Source: Desmodesmus armatus
Lineage: Eukaryota > Chlorophyta > Chlorophyceae > Sphaeropleales > Scenedesmaceae
Assembly (NCBI GenBank): GCA_007449985.2
Contig: VIIQ02000032.1
Coordinates: 248,001 to 312,000 of the forward strand
DNA length: 64,000 nucleotides
Direction of reading: 5' to 3'
Shown: piece by piece, positions 23,215 to 38,200 of the stretch
Layout: each line of letters begins with the position of its first letter
How positions within the stretch are numbered: position 1 is the first letter of the stretch
Notes under the pieces: model-generated
The model's input: the letters and a program-made list of their open reading frames with translations, nothing else
Databases searched by the model: none
What the model was told of the DNA's origin: nothing
Program-made: the position numbers and the translations under genes

Positions 23215-26200
23215 ATGACAAGGCAACGTAGGAGCGACATGACAGGCAGGATCAGCAGGCACCAGAATGCAGCAGCTGGCTGCATTTCCCTCCTGCTTCT
23301 GCTGCTGATGGTGGCAAGTCCTCAGCAGGTGTGGCCAGGAGCAGCTTCCAACCAAAACCAACCCTGCTTGTGTGTTGTGGGGGATGGCATTGACGTTTGC
23401 TGGCATTGGGCCCCCAAATGCGGGTCGCAGCAATGCATCTCCTGCGCATGCCTGATGTTTCTGCGTCACCAATCTCCATGCATTGCTGCTTGTGTCGCCC
23501 CTGCGACTGTGACACTCAGCAAGTAGCGACAGGCATCAGGTGCAGACGTGCGTGGTGGCCACCTGCTCTGCTCTGTCCCCATGCAGGCGCTGGCAGCAGG
23601 GTCCAGCAAGGTTGCATGTGACTACAGCAACAGGCTGTGCCAGTGGAACGCCTCATATGCGTTTGGTGGCGCAGTGCTGGGAGACCTGGTGAGGCGGCAG
23701 GCACTGCCATGCGGCAGGGGAAAGGGGAGGCACAGGAAGGGAGGGAGGGAGAGAGGCCAGAGAGAGAAGGCTACGGCAAGTGGCGGGACTAGTGCCATGC
23801 GTGATGGTTGCAAGTTCACTGAACATAAGTTATGGGTCAGGTCTGCTATAGTTTGCGTGGCGCCGGTGCAGCCCTGTGTTTGGAGAGTGCATGCAAAGCA
23901 CAAGGTCACGGCCTTGGCTTTGTGGCAGTAGTTGCCTGGCACCCAGTGACGCGGACTCTGCAATGCAGCGGCCAACCAATGGGCCTGCCTGCATGTCTCA
24001 GTGGCCCCTACATGCTGCCGGTTGCGGCACATATTGCTGCAACAGGGCATGTGCAAGACTTGAGCTCACGGCAGTAGGCTGAACCCTTTGCTCCCTGCCG
24101 CCTGCTGCCCATGATGTGCAGGCATTCTTCCATGGTGGCCTGTACTCCAATGATGCCACCACCCCCGTGAATGGCAGCCACATGGAGGTCATGGACCTGA
24201 GGACCATGTCACCCTACCTCATTCAGGTGGGCTGGAGTGTAGTGTCTGGGCAAGTGGCGGGGAGGGGGTGCCGTAACAGTACTTGTCAAGATGCACGGGA
24301 TGTTGCGGGGGCACCCAGTATGGGGCCTCGGAGCTGCCACGTCAGATGGGGGGAGGGTACCAGCACAGCCGCTGTGCAACAGTGCGACAGGCAGCAAACT
24401 GGATGTCATCAAACAGCAACTCTGCCAGTCATGCAAGGCTGTCTATGTTACGGTTGTGTCTGATGTGTTGACTTATTCTGTGTATGTGCAGGTTGAGTCA
24501 AACCCGCTGCTCAACACCACCCGCTACAACCACTTCCTGGCAGCTTGGAAGGACCAGCTGCTGGCTGTGGGTGGACAGGTGGACGATGAGAATGGCAGAT
24601 CAACAGCAATACTGAATGTTCTTGCGTTGGACCTCAACACACGCAGCTGGAGGGTCATCAAGAACTTCACCATTCCCCAAACTGGAAGTGAGTACCAAGG
24701 ATTTGTACTCAGGTGATCCGATCAGCTGCACAGGTAAATGGAGCTTTGCAATTGCAGCTAGCAGTTGGTCAGCACGCCCAGAACGTTGTTGCCTGGGGCC
24801 ATCGTGCACTTGTGTCATGGGGACCCCTGCTGCACTTGTTTGCTGGACTGCAGTTCAACTCGAGTTTGACGCAGTGGCAGTGTCTGGAGACCTTCTGCTC
24901 GCTGCATTTCAGTGGATTGATCCAGAAGATCCCAAGAGGCGCTACTTGTCCTTGAATCTCAACACAGCCGGTATTGATGGCAATTATGACCTGGTGAGTC
25001 TGGCTGGCGAGGCATGAAAGTGAGCTTTGGCTGTTCACATTGGCGAGGGTGTGCTGGCCAGACCACCATCACATTGCACTGTCCTATGTGTGTATTTTTC
25101 ATGGGTACCATGTGGTGCCGTGCATGCTGTGCTGAGCTGTGCTTCCTGTATCCCGTGGTGTTGTGCAGTTCAATGATGTCACCATGCTGGACTGGCCGCT
25201 GATTGCTATCGTGTCCCTCACCAGTGACGGTACTTACCCGCACCTGATCGCACAGGCCAAAAGGGAGATGCCAGCAGCAACAAAGGAAGCTATCAATTGG
25301 TTTGGTGAGCTGCATCAGCACAGCACACACGTCAAAGCAATGAATGGAGCTTGCCCTGACAGGGTGATTTTTGATATACTACCAGTATAGCCACACATAG
25401 CACCCTACCAGCCAACTTGGAGAAGTCCACCCACTTTTACAGGACATACTTGCCATTGACATAGCAACAGCTCAGGTTGCCTTGCTTGCACACCCGCTAA
25501 CGTCCACGTCTTGCAGCCATCATGTGTGCGAGCTGCCTGCTTTGTGTCTGGTGCCATATGTTGCAGTCATCACTGACACCACCAAATCCGAAGCCCTCCC
25601 CTTCACTGCCACTGCCAAGCTGGCCCGGCAGCAAGGGGGGACTGGTGGGCGGGTGCTGACACTCAACATCCTGCAGATTGGTGGCAAACCTAAGTTGGTG
25701 ATGCTGGCAGCAACCCCAGCAGTATTTGGCAGGTGGGGTGCCAGGACCAGTGCCATTATGTCAGTATGCCAGCACCCAATTCACATGGGCCATGTGCATC
25801 ACAGTGCTGGCACTTTAGCAGAGCACCCGGCGACCCTGCCAAAGACGTGTTGAGATCATACCGCTGCCGTGCGTTGCTGCCACGCTGTTACATGGCTGCA
25901 CTGCAGTGCTGCAGCTCGAAACGTGACTACTGTCACTGTGTTTGACTTGGCTGTCAAGGGGACAGCTTTTGTGTCTCTGCAGCTCACGCATGTTCTGCTG
26001 ACCCCTCCCCTGGACAGTCAGCTGAGTCAGCTGCGTTCAGCAGACCTGCCACTGCTGGGTTCAGTCGCTCTGTCTGCAGCCAGCGTTACTCTGTTGCCGT
26101 ATGTGGGGCACGTCGACTTGGTTCATTCCATCGACAGAGGCAACGGCAACATCCAGCAGGCACCTGGTGGCTTTGTGATCAAGGGCTCGGTGAGTGACAA

Positions 26201-29200
26201 GAAAGGTAGCCTTTGGATTGCCCCGTGTTTATTTGAGTATGGTAGACAGCCAGAGCATCTGCTTGTCGAGGGAATCACCCCATCCTTACGTGAGTATGGT
26301 AGACAGCCAGGGTTTGGTCAAAGCAGTTGGAGCCACCCTGCACAGGCATGCCAATTCGTCCTGTGCTCACCCCTGTCCATTTGCTGCATACTGCAGGGCA
26401 TGGCCGATCAGTCCTGTCAGCCAGGTGCCACGTGGCAGCCATTCGTCATCAAGGCTACCTTCCCACAAGCTGGGCCTCCAAACGTGGTGGCCGTGTCGAA
26501 TTACACATGGTGTGCAACACGCTCTCAACAGATTATAGCATCTCAGATCCTGAGTGATGGTCTGGACACCAAATCCAACACCAAGATCTTCAGAGTGGTC
26601 AGCAAGGAGGGCGTCCAGCTGATGCTGCTCAATGCCCAGACAGTGGCCTTGGGTGGGGGATATTCAAGATCGCTGCTGCAGAAGGTTCGCTTACAGCACA
26701 CGGTGCTTGGGCATCACCTTTATGTTGCCTCCCTTAGTGTCTGTGTTGATTTGCGCATCAATATTGCCTCCAAGCTGTCTCTGCAACATGGGGTTTGAGG
26801 TTTACAGCCTGTACTACATAGTAGCGACATGCAGCCCAGCGCCACACAAACGGATACAACCTACCCTGACCCCCCCTCACCCTTGTATGTGTTGACTGCT
26901 GTGACTGCCACATGTCCTTCAGATCCCTTGATGGGTGCCTTCATCAACCTGAACCGCAGCAGTGTTGCCAACTTCACCATTCAACCACCCAAAAACTACA
27001 TCTTCCCTGAAGGCCTGGCCAGCTGCATGGGGGCAATTCAAGGTGGGCTTGGCAAGGGTAGAGATACACTCAGGTTGCATGCTGCAAACATTGCGACAGG
27101 TCCCACTGAATGGTACAAGTCAGTGCCAGAGGATATATAGCCTCCATATGCGGTTCATGCAGGTTGTGAAGGAGCTGGCACATACAGTTGCCAACTTGCT
27201 GATTTCTGCTGCCGTACGCATGCGCGGGCGTGTGGTTTAGCTGCGTTGGAGCGATGGCGCCAGGCTGATGTGTGTGCGCCTTGTACCTTTGCCTTGACCC
27301 TGCCTCAATCTTCCATCTTCTCAGGTGCTCCGGTGTACGTCGAAGCCGGTGGCAGCAGGTTCATTGCAACAGATGGTGCTGGCCAGGATGCGATGAGCGC
27401 AGGGCTCCACGTGATGGATGCTGCAGTGTCAGCCCAGCAGCACACGCTGCTGCAAGCATCAGGGGGGACATCTGTGCCAGCCAGGACGCAAGCGGCACTG
27501 GCCAATGCCCCAGACGGCCGCGTGTTTCTGTTTGGTGGGCTGTTCCCCGCCTCTCGCGGCGGCGGCCAGCCAGGGGCGCCAGCCACGCAGTGGCAGCCCA
27601 CCAACAGCCTGCACACCTTCAAGCTGGGTGGAAGTGTCAGCCGGCCCTCATTAATCCAGCAGGGTGAGGTGACTAAGGGCAGCACCAGCAATCCACTGCC
27701 TGCCGTGCGCAGCGGGCACGCCATGGCCTACCTTCCTCCCAGTGTTGTAGCTGGCCTAGGCATGCGTGCTGGGGCGCTGGTAATGTATGGGGGCAGCAAC
27801 ATCTCCGCCACGAATCTGGCGGAGTTTGCAGGATTTGTGAACGAAACAGAGCTGGCTCAAGAGCTGGCCACCACCAGCTGGGACACGTCCACTTGGCTGT
27901 TTGACCTGGGCGTGGGTCAGTGGCTGCGGCTGGACACAGAGGGGGCTGCACCCCCTGGGCTGATGTACGCCAGCATGGAGGCACACGGGGAGCAGGTGCG
28001 GCAAGGTGGTGTGAGGCAATACTGCCTAGGCAGTGTGATGCAAACCTGCAAGCAGCGTGCCATCACCAACCATAATCTCTGTGCTTGCCTGCCATTGCTG
28101 GGTGGTTTTGGCATGCCCACACATGCACTAGCTTGCATGTTTCCCCAGGTAGTGACTGTCTTGATGTGCGACACCTGATGTGTTTGACGCCGTTAGGTGG
28201 TGGTCTTTGGAGGTCTGGCCTTCAACTCAAGTGGGCCTCGTGTCAGCCTCTCCACCATGCTGTATGTTCTGGACTTCAGCAGCACCCCACCCTTCTGGCG
28301 AGCAGCACAAATCAGTATCAACATTGAGGGTGCCTACCAACTGGACTGGCCAAACACAGGGGTGGCAATGCTGCCAGAGTTTGGGGCAGTGGCACTCAAG
28401 CACAGGGCGGTAAGTCGAGTATGCTCTGGGGGGCGGGGTCATGTGTCAGTGCCACTGACTTAGCCTAGCCCGGAAAAGCCGCAGTTGCCCCTCGGAGTAG
28501 CTTATGTGCCCTCGCTGCGACAACTTCTGCATTGGGACCATGCAGGATAATTGGAGGCAGTCCTCCATATGCCAGTGCTTGACTGTGGACATGTATTTTG
28601 CTCCCATAAGGACTGCATGATTCCGTCACATTGATTGTGCACTACGGCGGCCACTATCAGTCAGGCTTTGGCCACCTGTGCCGCCCAACAACATAAGCTT
28701 CTCCACCTCTGCTGATGATGTCTTTTCCCTTTGCGCCTTCGCCCCCAGGGTTTGAACCTGGCCCCCATCCCTCAGAGCCTTGACTTCACAGGTGATGGCC
28801 CAGCCATCACGTCCCAATGGGGCCTCAACACCGTCAACGCCACAGCAGGAGACTGGCTGCGTCTGGCTCCATCAAAGCAGCGCCTCACACTGCAGCAGCC
28901 ACTGCTGCTGGCAGCTGACGTCATCTTGACGGGGGTGGCACCAGGCAGCAGCAGCAGCAGCAAGGCGGGAGCTGGCCGTCACTTGCTGCAGCAGGGTGGA
29001 CGCCTGGAGCTGGTGTGTGCGGCCGCCAAGGGCCAGCAGCAGCAGATGCCATCAGCACTGTGTATCAGGTAATGCAGCTGCAGGATGCGCATGCATGCCA
29101 GAGTGATGCTTGGAAGGAGGCTCAACAACAACACCAATGAATGGGCTGGGACGGTGTGCTCATCAAATTGATGAGAGTGCGGGGGCTGCCGTGTGCTGCA

Positions 29201-32200
29201 AGCCCTAAAGCACAAATTTTGGGGGTAATCGGCCACACAGGTTGTTCCGTCATCACAGTTTATCAAGGCCCTTGGAGCGGCTCCAATAGAACGGACTTGG
29301 ACATGTTGCCTGCTTCAAATGCACGGCTCCAAACAAGCATTTTCGCTGATGAGGTATCTTGCCACACCGCTTGGGTGACTGATCTGGTATGCTGTTGGCT
29401 CTTACCGCTTGCATAGGTCTGGTGGTGCCCACCTGTACAACCTGGCAATCAGTGGCTGCAATGGTAGGGCTGTGGATGTGGTCATTGATGCCACGGGTAC
29501 CTACACCAACCCCGCAGTGCTGACCAACATCACCTTCAACGCCAACAAGGGTGTTCAGGGTGCAGCACTGTATGTTGGACCTGCGGCTGCGGCAACACTG
29601 CAGGTGACTGCAGCAACATTGAGGGGCGGGAAACATGGCAGTTGGGGTCATCAGGGCAACAGACATGCAGGCCTGCAGTGACACCAGCTTCAGGCTTCGC
29701 TGGGGCATGGCCTACACTGCCAGGTTCAGGGATATTTTATTGAAGGCCCGCAATGCTGGGCCCTTCAACACAGGCAGGTTGCACGAGTCCTTCAGGCCTG
29801 GAACCAGCCTCAATGGCTACAGCAGTGTTTGTATGGTCGCATGTTGCAGGCGTCACATATTCATTGCAACGTTGCAGCAGGTTGTGGCTGTGTCATCATG
29901 CTGTTTGCCGTTGTGTGTGTTGCCATTCGTGCACATCCTGCAGGGCGTAGACATATCTGGCAACACAGCCCCTGGTGGCGCCGTGTTTGCTGATGCACGC
30001 TCCACCCTGACCCTGATCAACTGCAACGTCGACGCCAACAAGGGTGTTCAGGGTGCAGCGCTGTATGTTGGACCTACGGCTGTGGCAACACTGCATGTGA
30101 CTGAAGGGACCTGCACAGGGGGGGGCATGGCAGTTGGTGTCGTCAGGGCAGCAGACATGCAGGCCTGCAGTACACCATCTCCAGGGCTCGCAGTGCGCTA
30201 GGGCATGGCCTACAACGTCAGGTTCACAATCTTCTCTTGAAGGCCCATGATGCTGCAATCCCTACAACACAGACGGCTTGCGCGAGTCCTGTAGGCCTGG
30301 AAGCAACGTCGGTGGCTACAATATAGTGTTTGTTTGGCTGCATGTTGCAGGAGTCACGTATTCGCAGCAGCCTGCAGCAACCAGCAACCGTGGCTGCGTC
30401 ACCATGCTGTTTGCCTTTGTGTGTGTGTTGCCATTCGTGCACATCCTGCATGCAGGGCGTAGGCATCTCCGGCAACACAGCCCCTGGTGGCGCTGTCTTT
30501 GCTGCTGCACGCTCCACCCTGACGCTGACCAACTGCAGCATCACATCCAACAACGGCTCAGCAGTGGTGGCTGCAGGCAGCAGTCTCACCGTCAGCGGCA
30601 CCAACTTCACCAACAACACAGCTGCAGCGGCACTGGCGGCACCAGCAGCTGCTTGGGACCGTGCCACTGATGCTGGGGGTGCCCTGCGGCTGTTGTGTTA
30701 TGAGCTCGGCCCGGGTGGATATGACAATGTTGCCATCATAAGCAACAGCAGCTTCAAGGATAACAGGGGGATCAATGGGGGTGCACTGTATGCAGGGCCC
30801 AGCACCATTGTGCAGCTCGTGTCTGTAGTGTTCAGCGGAAACAGGGGGTACGATGGCGGCGGTGTGTTCGCTGACAGAGGCGCATGCCTGGAAAGCATGG
30901 TCAACACAACATTCAACAGCAATGCGGCTCTCGAGAGGTGATGCCACACCTGTTGCACAGGATAGAAGGGAGTGATGCGCCTGCAAGCACTGCCACGCAG
31001 ATTCCATCATGAGGCTGCTGTCTGTGTGTTGTGGCTGCACCTGGCTTCTAATTGTCCACAAAGAACAGCTGGGTTTCACCACTTCCATGACTGCTGCCGA
31101 CTCCCTCTTGTCTTCCCTGTAGGGGTGGTGCGCTGAAGTTGCACAACCCCTCCTGCGACAACATCAGCTGGAAGATTGGTCGCTTCAGCGGCAATGTGGC
31201 ATTAGACGGTGGGGCCATGTACCTCACAGAGGTCACCACACGCAACATCAGTGCCTCAGCCGACTACAACAACAACAGGGTGAGGCTTTGTTTTCTTGTG
31301 ATCACCAAGGAATGAGGGCTGAGCAAGGCAGCTGTGCACCCTAGGGCTGGGTTCAGCTGACCAGGTCAGGGGCTCAAGGGCTTTGTGTCACATTTGTGTG
31401 CACACTCTCACTTAACTCAAGCGGTGAAGAGCTTACTAAGTAGTAAATGCCGCATGATGCCTCCATGCACCAAGCTGTGCCCCATGACACTGAAAACATC
31501 CTTGCTTGCCCGCACCCCCCCTGCTAACCTTCAGGCCACCCGCCCTCCTGCGTCTCGTCAGACGGGCCCCTCATCTGGTGGCTCAGGGGGCGCCATATAC
31601 CTGGGCATGTGGGGCAGCAAGGTGCTGCTGTACAACTCAACTTTCACCAACAACAGTGCCACACGGTTTGGAGGGGCGGTGCATGCCCTGGCGATTGACG
31701 CAAGCAACGTCACACTGGACAGGTGAGGAGAGGACAGGCCCGTTCTACGGTGGCTGGTCGATGAGGTGATGCGGGGTACAGGTTGGTGATTTGGGTCACA
31801 AGGTGGAACAATGGCCATCCAGGATCTTGGCACCAAGACAGGGTATATCTAGTGTACATAAAAGCTGCGGCCGTGTCCATCATGCTGCCATTGCCACTGC
31901 AGGGTGTATGCGTCACACAGCAGGGCGACACTGGATGCGCCAGACTTGGCTGTGCAGCAATCAATAGAGGCCACCCTCCGCAGCGAGGGGGGTGCGCTGC
32001 ACGTTGATGGCAGCATGGCGAGTGTGACTATCACAGACAGCACCATGGAAAACAATTATGCAGGGAGGGTAAGTGCGTTGCTGTCTGAGGGCTTGTGCAG
32101 GCAGGGGCAGAGGGGGTGACAGCAGGAGGGGGCTATTGAAGCTGCTGTCTGAAGTGTGTGAGGCATGCATATGGTGCATGCATGAACCGCATCTGTGGAG

Positions 32201-35200
32201 GCTTTCATTATAAGCCGCAAAGCAGATGTCATGCTGTCTCTTTAGCACACTTACAGGTGCTGTGGGCTTTTGCTGCTTCTATCTGCCACAGGGTGGTGCT
32301 GTCAGCATGAACAGTGTGCAGGGCAGCATGTCAGTCTCCCGCAGCTCCTTCAGCAGCAATGTGGCCTTCACTGCAGGGGGGGCGCTCGCAGTCACTGAGC
32401 GCAAGTCTGTCAACATCACCAACAGCACCTTCAGCAACAACCTCCTCTTCTGGAGTGACCTGGCAGCAGGCGGCGGCTTCTACTGTTTCCTATGCGATGC
32501 AGTGAACATCAAGTCTAGCCGCTTTGACGGCAACCGGGCTGCATATGGCGGCGGTGTGGCGCTGCTGCAGCCTTGGCAGCACTCAGTAATTGCCGACACC
32601 TCATTTGTGCGCAATGTGGCGTAGCAAGATCCCTGGGGCGATGCAGGGCAGGCCAGCAACAGGAGGAGGGCGCTGCTGGCTGTTGAGGGCCACAGGCTGC
32701 TCTCAGGCAGCATGGCAGCCATACCCCAGGGCGCCAGGAGCCAGGCAGCAGCGGTGGACATCCTGGGCCCCATTGCTGCCAATGTGACTGGCGACAGTGG
32801 ACACTACACGGGTGGTGGGGGGCTGTATGTGTCACTCAGCAGTGGGGTGAGGCTGGAGCAGTGTGTCTTCCTGGCAAACTCAGCCTACAATGGAGGTGAG
32901 GAGCCAAGGGGGTTCAGGCACTGCTGACTGATCAATAGTGAGAATGGCATTGAACACAGTGTGCAAGCGTGAGCTACATCTGTTAGCTGCACTGACGTAC
33001 ATGGTGCAGGCAGCACAACCTCGAGGACATTGCTTTGCACAGGTTTGTGGCAGCTGGCAGGGGAATTTTTCTCCCATAGCACAGTGTGCTGTTGCTGCAT
33101 GCTGCGGCAGCATTATGGCAGGACAAGCTCAACACCTAACCTGCGTGTGTCATCACACTACACGCTGTTAGACCTGAGCCGTAGGCACAGACTGACTTTG
33201 GATTTCTCCTGAGTGATGGGTCCAAGAGCACGATACACACCTTTCTTTGCGCACCTCACATTTTGCCGCTGTCTGCTGCATTCTACAGGTGGCTTTCTGG
33301 CCCGCACAGACACTTGCCAGGCCAACCCCAACACAGATGCATCATCAGCATGCCAGCTGCAGCTGTCGCAGGTCAGCGTCCGCAACAACACAGCGGATGC
33401 TGCAGGGGGTGCCCTTATCACCAGCATCCTCCCAGAGGTGGTCCAACTGGAGGGATGCAGCGCAGGCAATCACATCACCCAGGACACGCTGCCCTGTCTG
33501 GAGGCACCCAACGCACTGCTCAAGCAGCTGGCAAGCATCAGCGGTCATGACAGTGGTGCTGGCAGTGGCAGTGGGGGGTCAGGGCGGTCCCTTCCAATTC
33601 TTCAGCGGACAGCTGTAAATGCCGCCGTGTCACTCGGTGTGGGGGGGCCCAATGTCGCACTCAGTGGCAGCGGCAACCTGCTGCTGACGGCAGCCGCCAG
33701 TTTGAAGTGCCTGCTGAGGTTGCCGGTGGGCGATACCACCGACAGCACATGGCTAGACGATGACTGCGCCGCGCCCATCACGGCCCCTCCCGGTGCACCC
33801 TTTGGCAGGTCCTTTGTGCTGCTGGACGGCCTCGGGCACCCGATTGTGAGCGGGATATGGGATGCAAGGATGCCCATGGCGGTGAGTGGCGGGCAGGCAG
33901 ACTGCAGAGCTGCCCAGGCTATTGCGCCTGCTGTTGAGGGTGTTGCACCTTACACAACACAGCCCAATGTGTGCCAAATTCCAAAACACCTCCGATTTGC
34001 AGCATGCAAGTGCTTGACGGCAGCTTTTCATGGTGGCAAGGACACCATCTGACCTGACCTGTGGGCTGAAGTTCCATCCCTCAACTGCCGCCTGCTTCTG
34101 CAAGTGTTACACCACATGTATACATGTACATGTTGCATACTGCAGGCGAGCCCAGAGCAGCACAATGTGTCTGTGCCGTACCGCATCCTTGGCAACACCA
34201 CGGTGGCACAGAATGGCACAGCTGCCTTCACTGGGTTGGTGGTACATGGCAGGCCTGGTGACACTGTGACGCTTGTCTTCCGCACTCAGGTAGGAGTGAG
34301 GACCCTGCTGAGTTGTGGGTTGACTTCAGGTGTTGTCGAGTGTTCCATATACCCTGCCACTGAGTGCAGTTGTGCCAACAGTGTGGTATGTGCTGCAGCA
34401 GCAGTACCTTGTGTATGACGGTGTGATAGAGACCAAGCCCATTACCAATCTGCCACATGCAAGTTGCGATGCATACCACCCCCATGGCCATAAGCCATGG
34501 CATGTTGTGTTCTGTCCCCTGCACCGGGCATCACCAAGCCGGATGGCTGATCCTCCACCCACCAAGCATGGGCGATATCTCCCTCTCTTTTTCCGCATGC
34601 AGAACGGCCTGAACATCAGCCGTCAGGTCATCCTGAGGCGATGCATCCCCGGGGAGATCACAGACAACTCTACATCGTCGTCCACTGAGGCAAGCTATAC
34701 TTGCGGCAAGTGCCCATCTCCCACGTACAGCTTCAACCCACAGCCACCACCTGCAGCCAATGTGCCCTGCTGCCACCTGGCAGCTATGCTGTCTGCAACG
34801 GGGCCGCAGTGGTGCCGGCAGCCGGCTGGTACCAGTCCCACCCCCGCAGCTCAGTGGTAGGTAGCCGCAATGATGGAGCGGCACGGTGGCCTGCCTGCAG
34901 CGTGTCGTGCAGTGCTCAGCTGCGGCAGCTGTTGTTATCAAGCAGCCGATGGTCAGGGAGGTGCCTGCATGGCTGCCCACTACACACTTCAAGGCATGCA
35001 TCATGTCTTGCAGCAACACTCAGACATCACACCTGTGTAGTACTTGCGCTTTTGTTTTGAATCAGTCAAGACATGATGCTGCCGCAGCATTCAGAGGGTG
35101 ACCATGATGGGGACAATGAAAGTGACCATTGCAGAGTGTTCAACCTGCTGCTGCTGCTGTTGCTGCTGCCCCGCTGCTGTCATCCTGCTGCTGTTGCTGC

Positions 35201-38200
35201 AGCTGACCCGCTGCCTGAGTTCCCGCGCCTGCTACCGCAACCATCAGACAATCCTCAACATGTCTCGCTGGGCCCAGGATACGGCAAACACACCCACTGC
35301 CCTCATGGCAGACGAGCAGGTCCATGTCTATATGCAGGGCATGTGTGCAGAGGGTCACACAGGCCCCGTGTGTGGTGGCTGCGAGACGCAGTACGGCCAC
35401 GTCGGCAGCGGCCACACCTGCGTGAAGTGTCTGCCCCATGGGGCGAACATCTTTGTCTACTTCCTGGTGAGCTGCTTCATGCTGCTGTTGCCAGCGCTGC
35501 AGATGGTGCTGCACGCCAAGGGTGTCAGCAAGAGCACCCAGCTGGTGGCTGAGGCCAGCAAGCTGTCAGCCACGGGTGCATCAGCAGCACCCAACCCTGC
35601 ACTGATACCCATGTCTCCGCAAAGCGCCACTGGGGCGGGTGCCTACATGCCAGTGCTGCAGCCAGTGCACACGGCAGGACCTGGAACTGGCAGCGCTGCC
35701 AGTGGGGCTAGCCCCACATTTGTGTGTCCCTCCGCAGCGACGGCAGCAGGGGCAGCCCCCACCTATATGTTGCCAGCAGCTGCGGCAGGAGCTGTGGGAG
35801 GGAACATCAGTCCCAGCATCACCAGAGGCAAAGATGTGGACGTCATTGAGCTGGCCTATGTGCAGCACTCAGCAGCGGCGCCTGCAGCAGATGGTAGCGG
35901 CAGTGGCCGTTGTGGTGACGGTTCTGATGTCGGTCCTTTCAAAGCAGACCAGGGTACTGGTGGTGGCGACGTAATGCTGCTGCCTTGTTGCGCCCCTAGT
36001 GCAGTTGAGGGTGCAGTTGCTGTCAGCAAGGACGGCTCAGCAACACCGCAACCAGCGCCCAACCCCACAGAAGTACACCCCTCACAGGTAGGTTTGAATT
36101 TAAGGGGGGGGGGCAGGAAAGGCAGATTCGGGCTTTGCACAAGGCAGGACAAGACGTATGGGCGCGCCCGCGCGGGCTTGAATGCTATGACAATGCTCAG
36201 TGGCTTGTTTGGTATCTGGATGACAGGGACGCGCTGTTGAAACATAGATCGCTTTTTGCACAGACATTGACAGATGTCAGCGCAATAAGTCTGGTAACCC
36301 TTCTTGTTGTGTCCTTGCTCACCCTCACCCCTGCATCCCCATTTCCACCAGCATCACCACGGATACCATATCTGTGCCTGGCAGGCACTTGGTGTGGGTG
36401 ACGGTGGCTCTGGCTTGAAGAGCAGCCAGAGCAAGAGGGCACGCATGTTCCAGCGCCTGTTTGACACAGGTGGGTGGGGGCTGATGCCCCAACTAATTGT
36501 GAGTTGTCAGCCACAACTGAATGTGTGTTGGCACCCACAATGTTGCATCCAGGCCGCAAGGTGGTGCGGCTTTTATAATCTGCCCAGGTTTTTCAGTTGG
36601 GGTGCTGCCATGGCATGCTGCAAAACAGCAGCTGGGGGCCAGAAGGGCGCCGGCATGCCTACATCCTGCAGTCCGTTCCTGCTCATCTGTCACGACAGGT
36701 CTGTCAGGGGTGGAGGGACGAGGCATCCAAACTTGTGGTGCAGCTGCTGCGCGGTGCTGCTTTTGATGGTTCAAGCTCCTGCTGCTGCTGCTGCTACTGC
36801 TGCTGCTGCAGCTGCCGTGGACTGTGAAGCCGCTACAGGGGGTGTGAGTCACATCAGTGTACAACAGAGGGTGCTGCAGCATACGTCCAGCATCAGCCTC
36901 AGGTGAGCCGCTAAGGAGTGGGCATAATGTGGGGTTGTCCATGAAGTTTAATGAAGGCTGTAAGGCCCAAAAGGGGCTCTTGCCATGCCATCCAACCAGT
37001 ATAGTCTGTGTGACACAAACCAGCAGAAGGTACAGACTGTTTGGGGGCAGCAAATTCAGTCACGGATTTGTCTGGATCTGAAGCAAAGCAGAGGTCTTGT
37101 TGGTCAGGCAAGCGTCCTGTAGGTCTTAGCACAGCATGGCTGCAGAGTAGCAGCTGCATGCAACCATCCTGGTGCCTACACATGTGTACAGCCACTTGGT
37201 GTGAAGCTCAGCTGTGCTTGTGTGTGGCCGACGTGTGTTCTCCTCTTGTGGTGGTTCCTAGGGGTCCCATCGGCACATCCACTACTTCAGCAGGCTCAGC
37301 CCTCAGCTACAGCCACCCACCAGGCACTGGCACCAAGGGCTCTTCTGCTGAGAGCCTGGCTGTGGCAGGAGGCCATGAGGGGCTCGCCCCTGACAGCTTG
37401 GCAGACCAGGCTCAGCTTCCAACAGCAGCAAAAGCAGCAGCACTGGGTGGTGGCAGCATGACGCTGGCACCTGGGGGAACCTCAGTTGCGGCCAGGCAGT
37501 CCGTGCACCGACGCATGTACAAGTTCTGGCATGCTGACATCATCTCAGTGAGTGGGGTTGAGGGTGGCGTGCGAGCCTGGACATGGCTCTTGTACTCTTG
37601 GCGCATGTTGCTTGCAGGGCAGCTGTAATGTTTTTGCCAATAACACAAGCGAGTGGTGGTTGTGACGACGGAATTCTGAACCCCGTGGTTGAGCCGTCTG
37701 AAACGGGTCAACTTGCCGCCATGGAAGTGGTCGTGTGCAGCTGTTCAGCTGGTGTGTCCATGGACTGCCTTTGTTGACAGGGTTGTAACAAACGGCGCCT
37801 CAACAATATTTAGGCTGCTGTTGCTGCGTGTGTTGCCCGCAGATGCTGGTGAACTACATGCAGCTGCTGGGGCTGCTGCGGCTGGTGCGCATCAACTGGT
37901 TGGAGCAGCTGACCAAGATTTTGATTTACCTGGACTTCACCAGTGGGGCAGCAACGTGGGTCAGCGTGGAGTGCAGCCTGTCGCCTTATGGATCAGTGCC
38001 GCGCTCTGTGCTGCGCAGCATCATCGTGCTGCTCTGGCCATGTGAGTTGCAGGGGAGCAGGGACGCTGACGGGGCACGCGCCATTGCGTCTGCGCTTTTT
38101 GTATTGTACATGCAGTTGCAGTTGTCGTCCCAGTCTTTTGGGGACACGATTGACGTACCCCAACAATCAGGCTGCGGGGTGGTACAACAATTATGTGTGG

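Noticed and set aside
32622..32624. Reassignment of TAG to a sense codon, as in some algal codes
   Set aside because: RING-CH locus C and the giant gene itself appear to end with TAG, and other genes have no internal TAG; a decayed frame or error is simpler.
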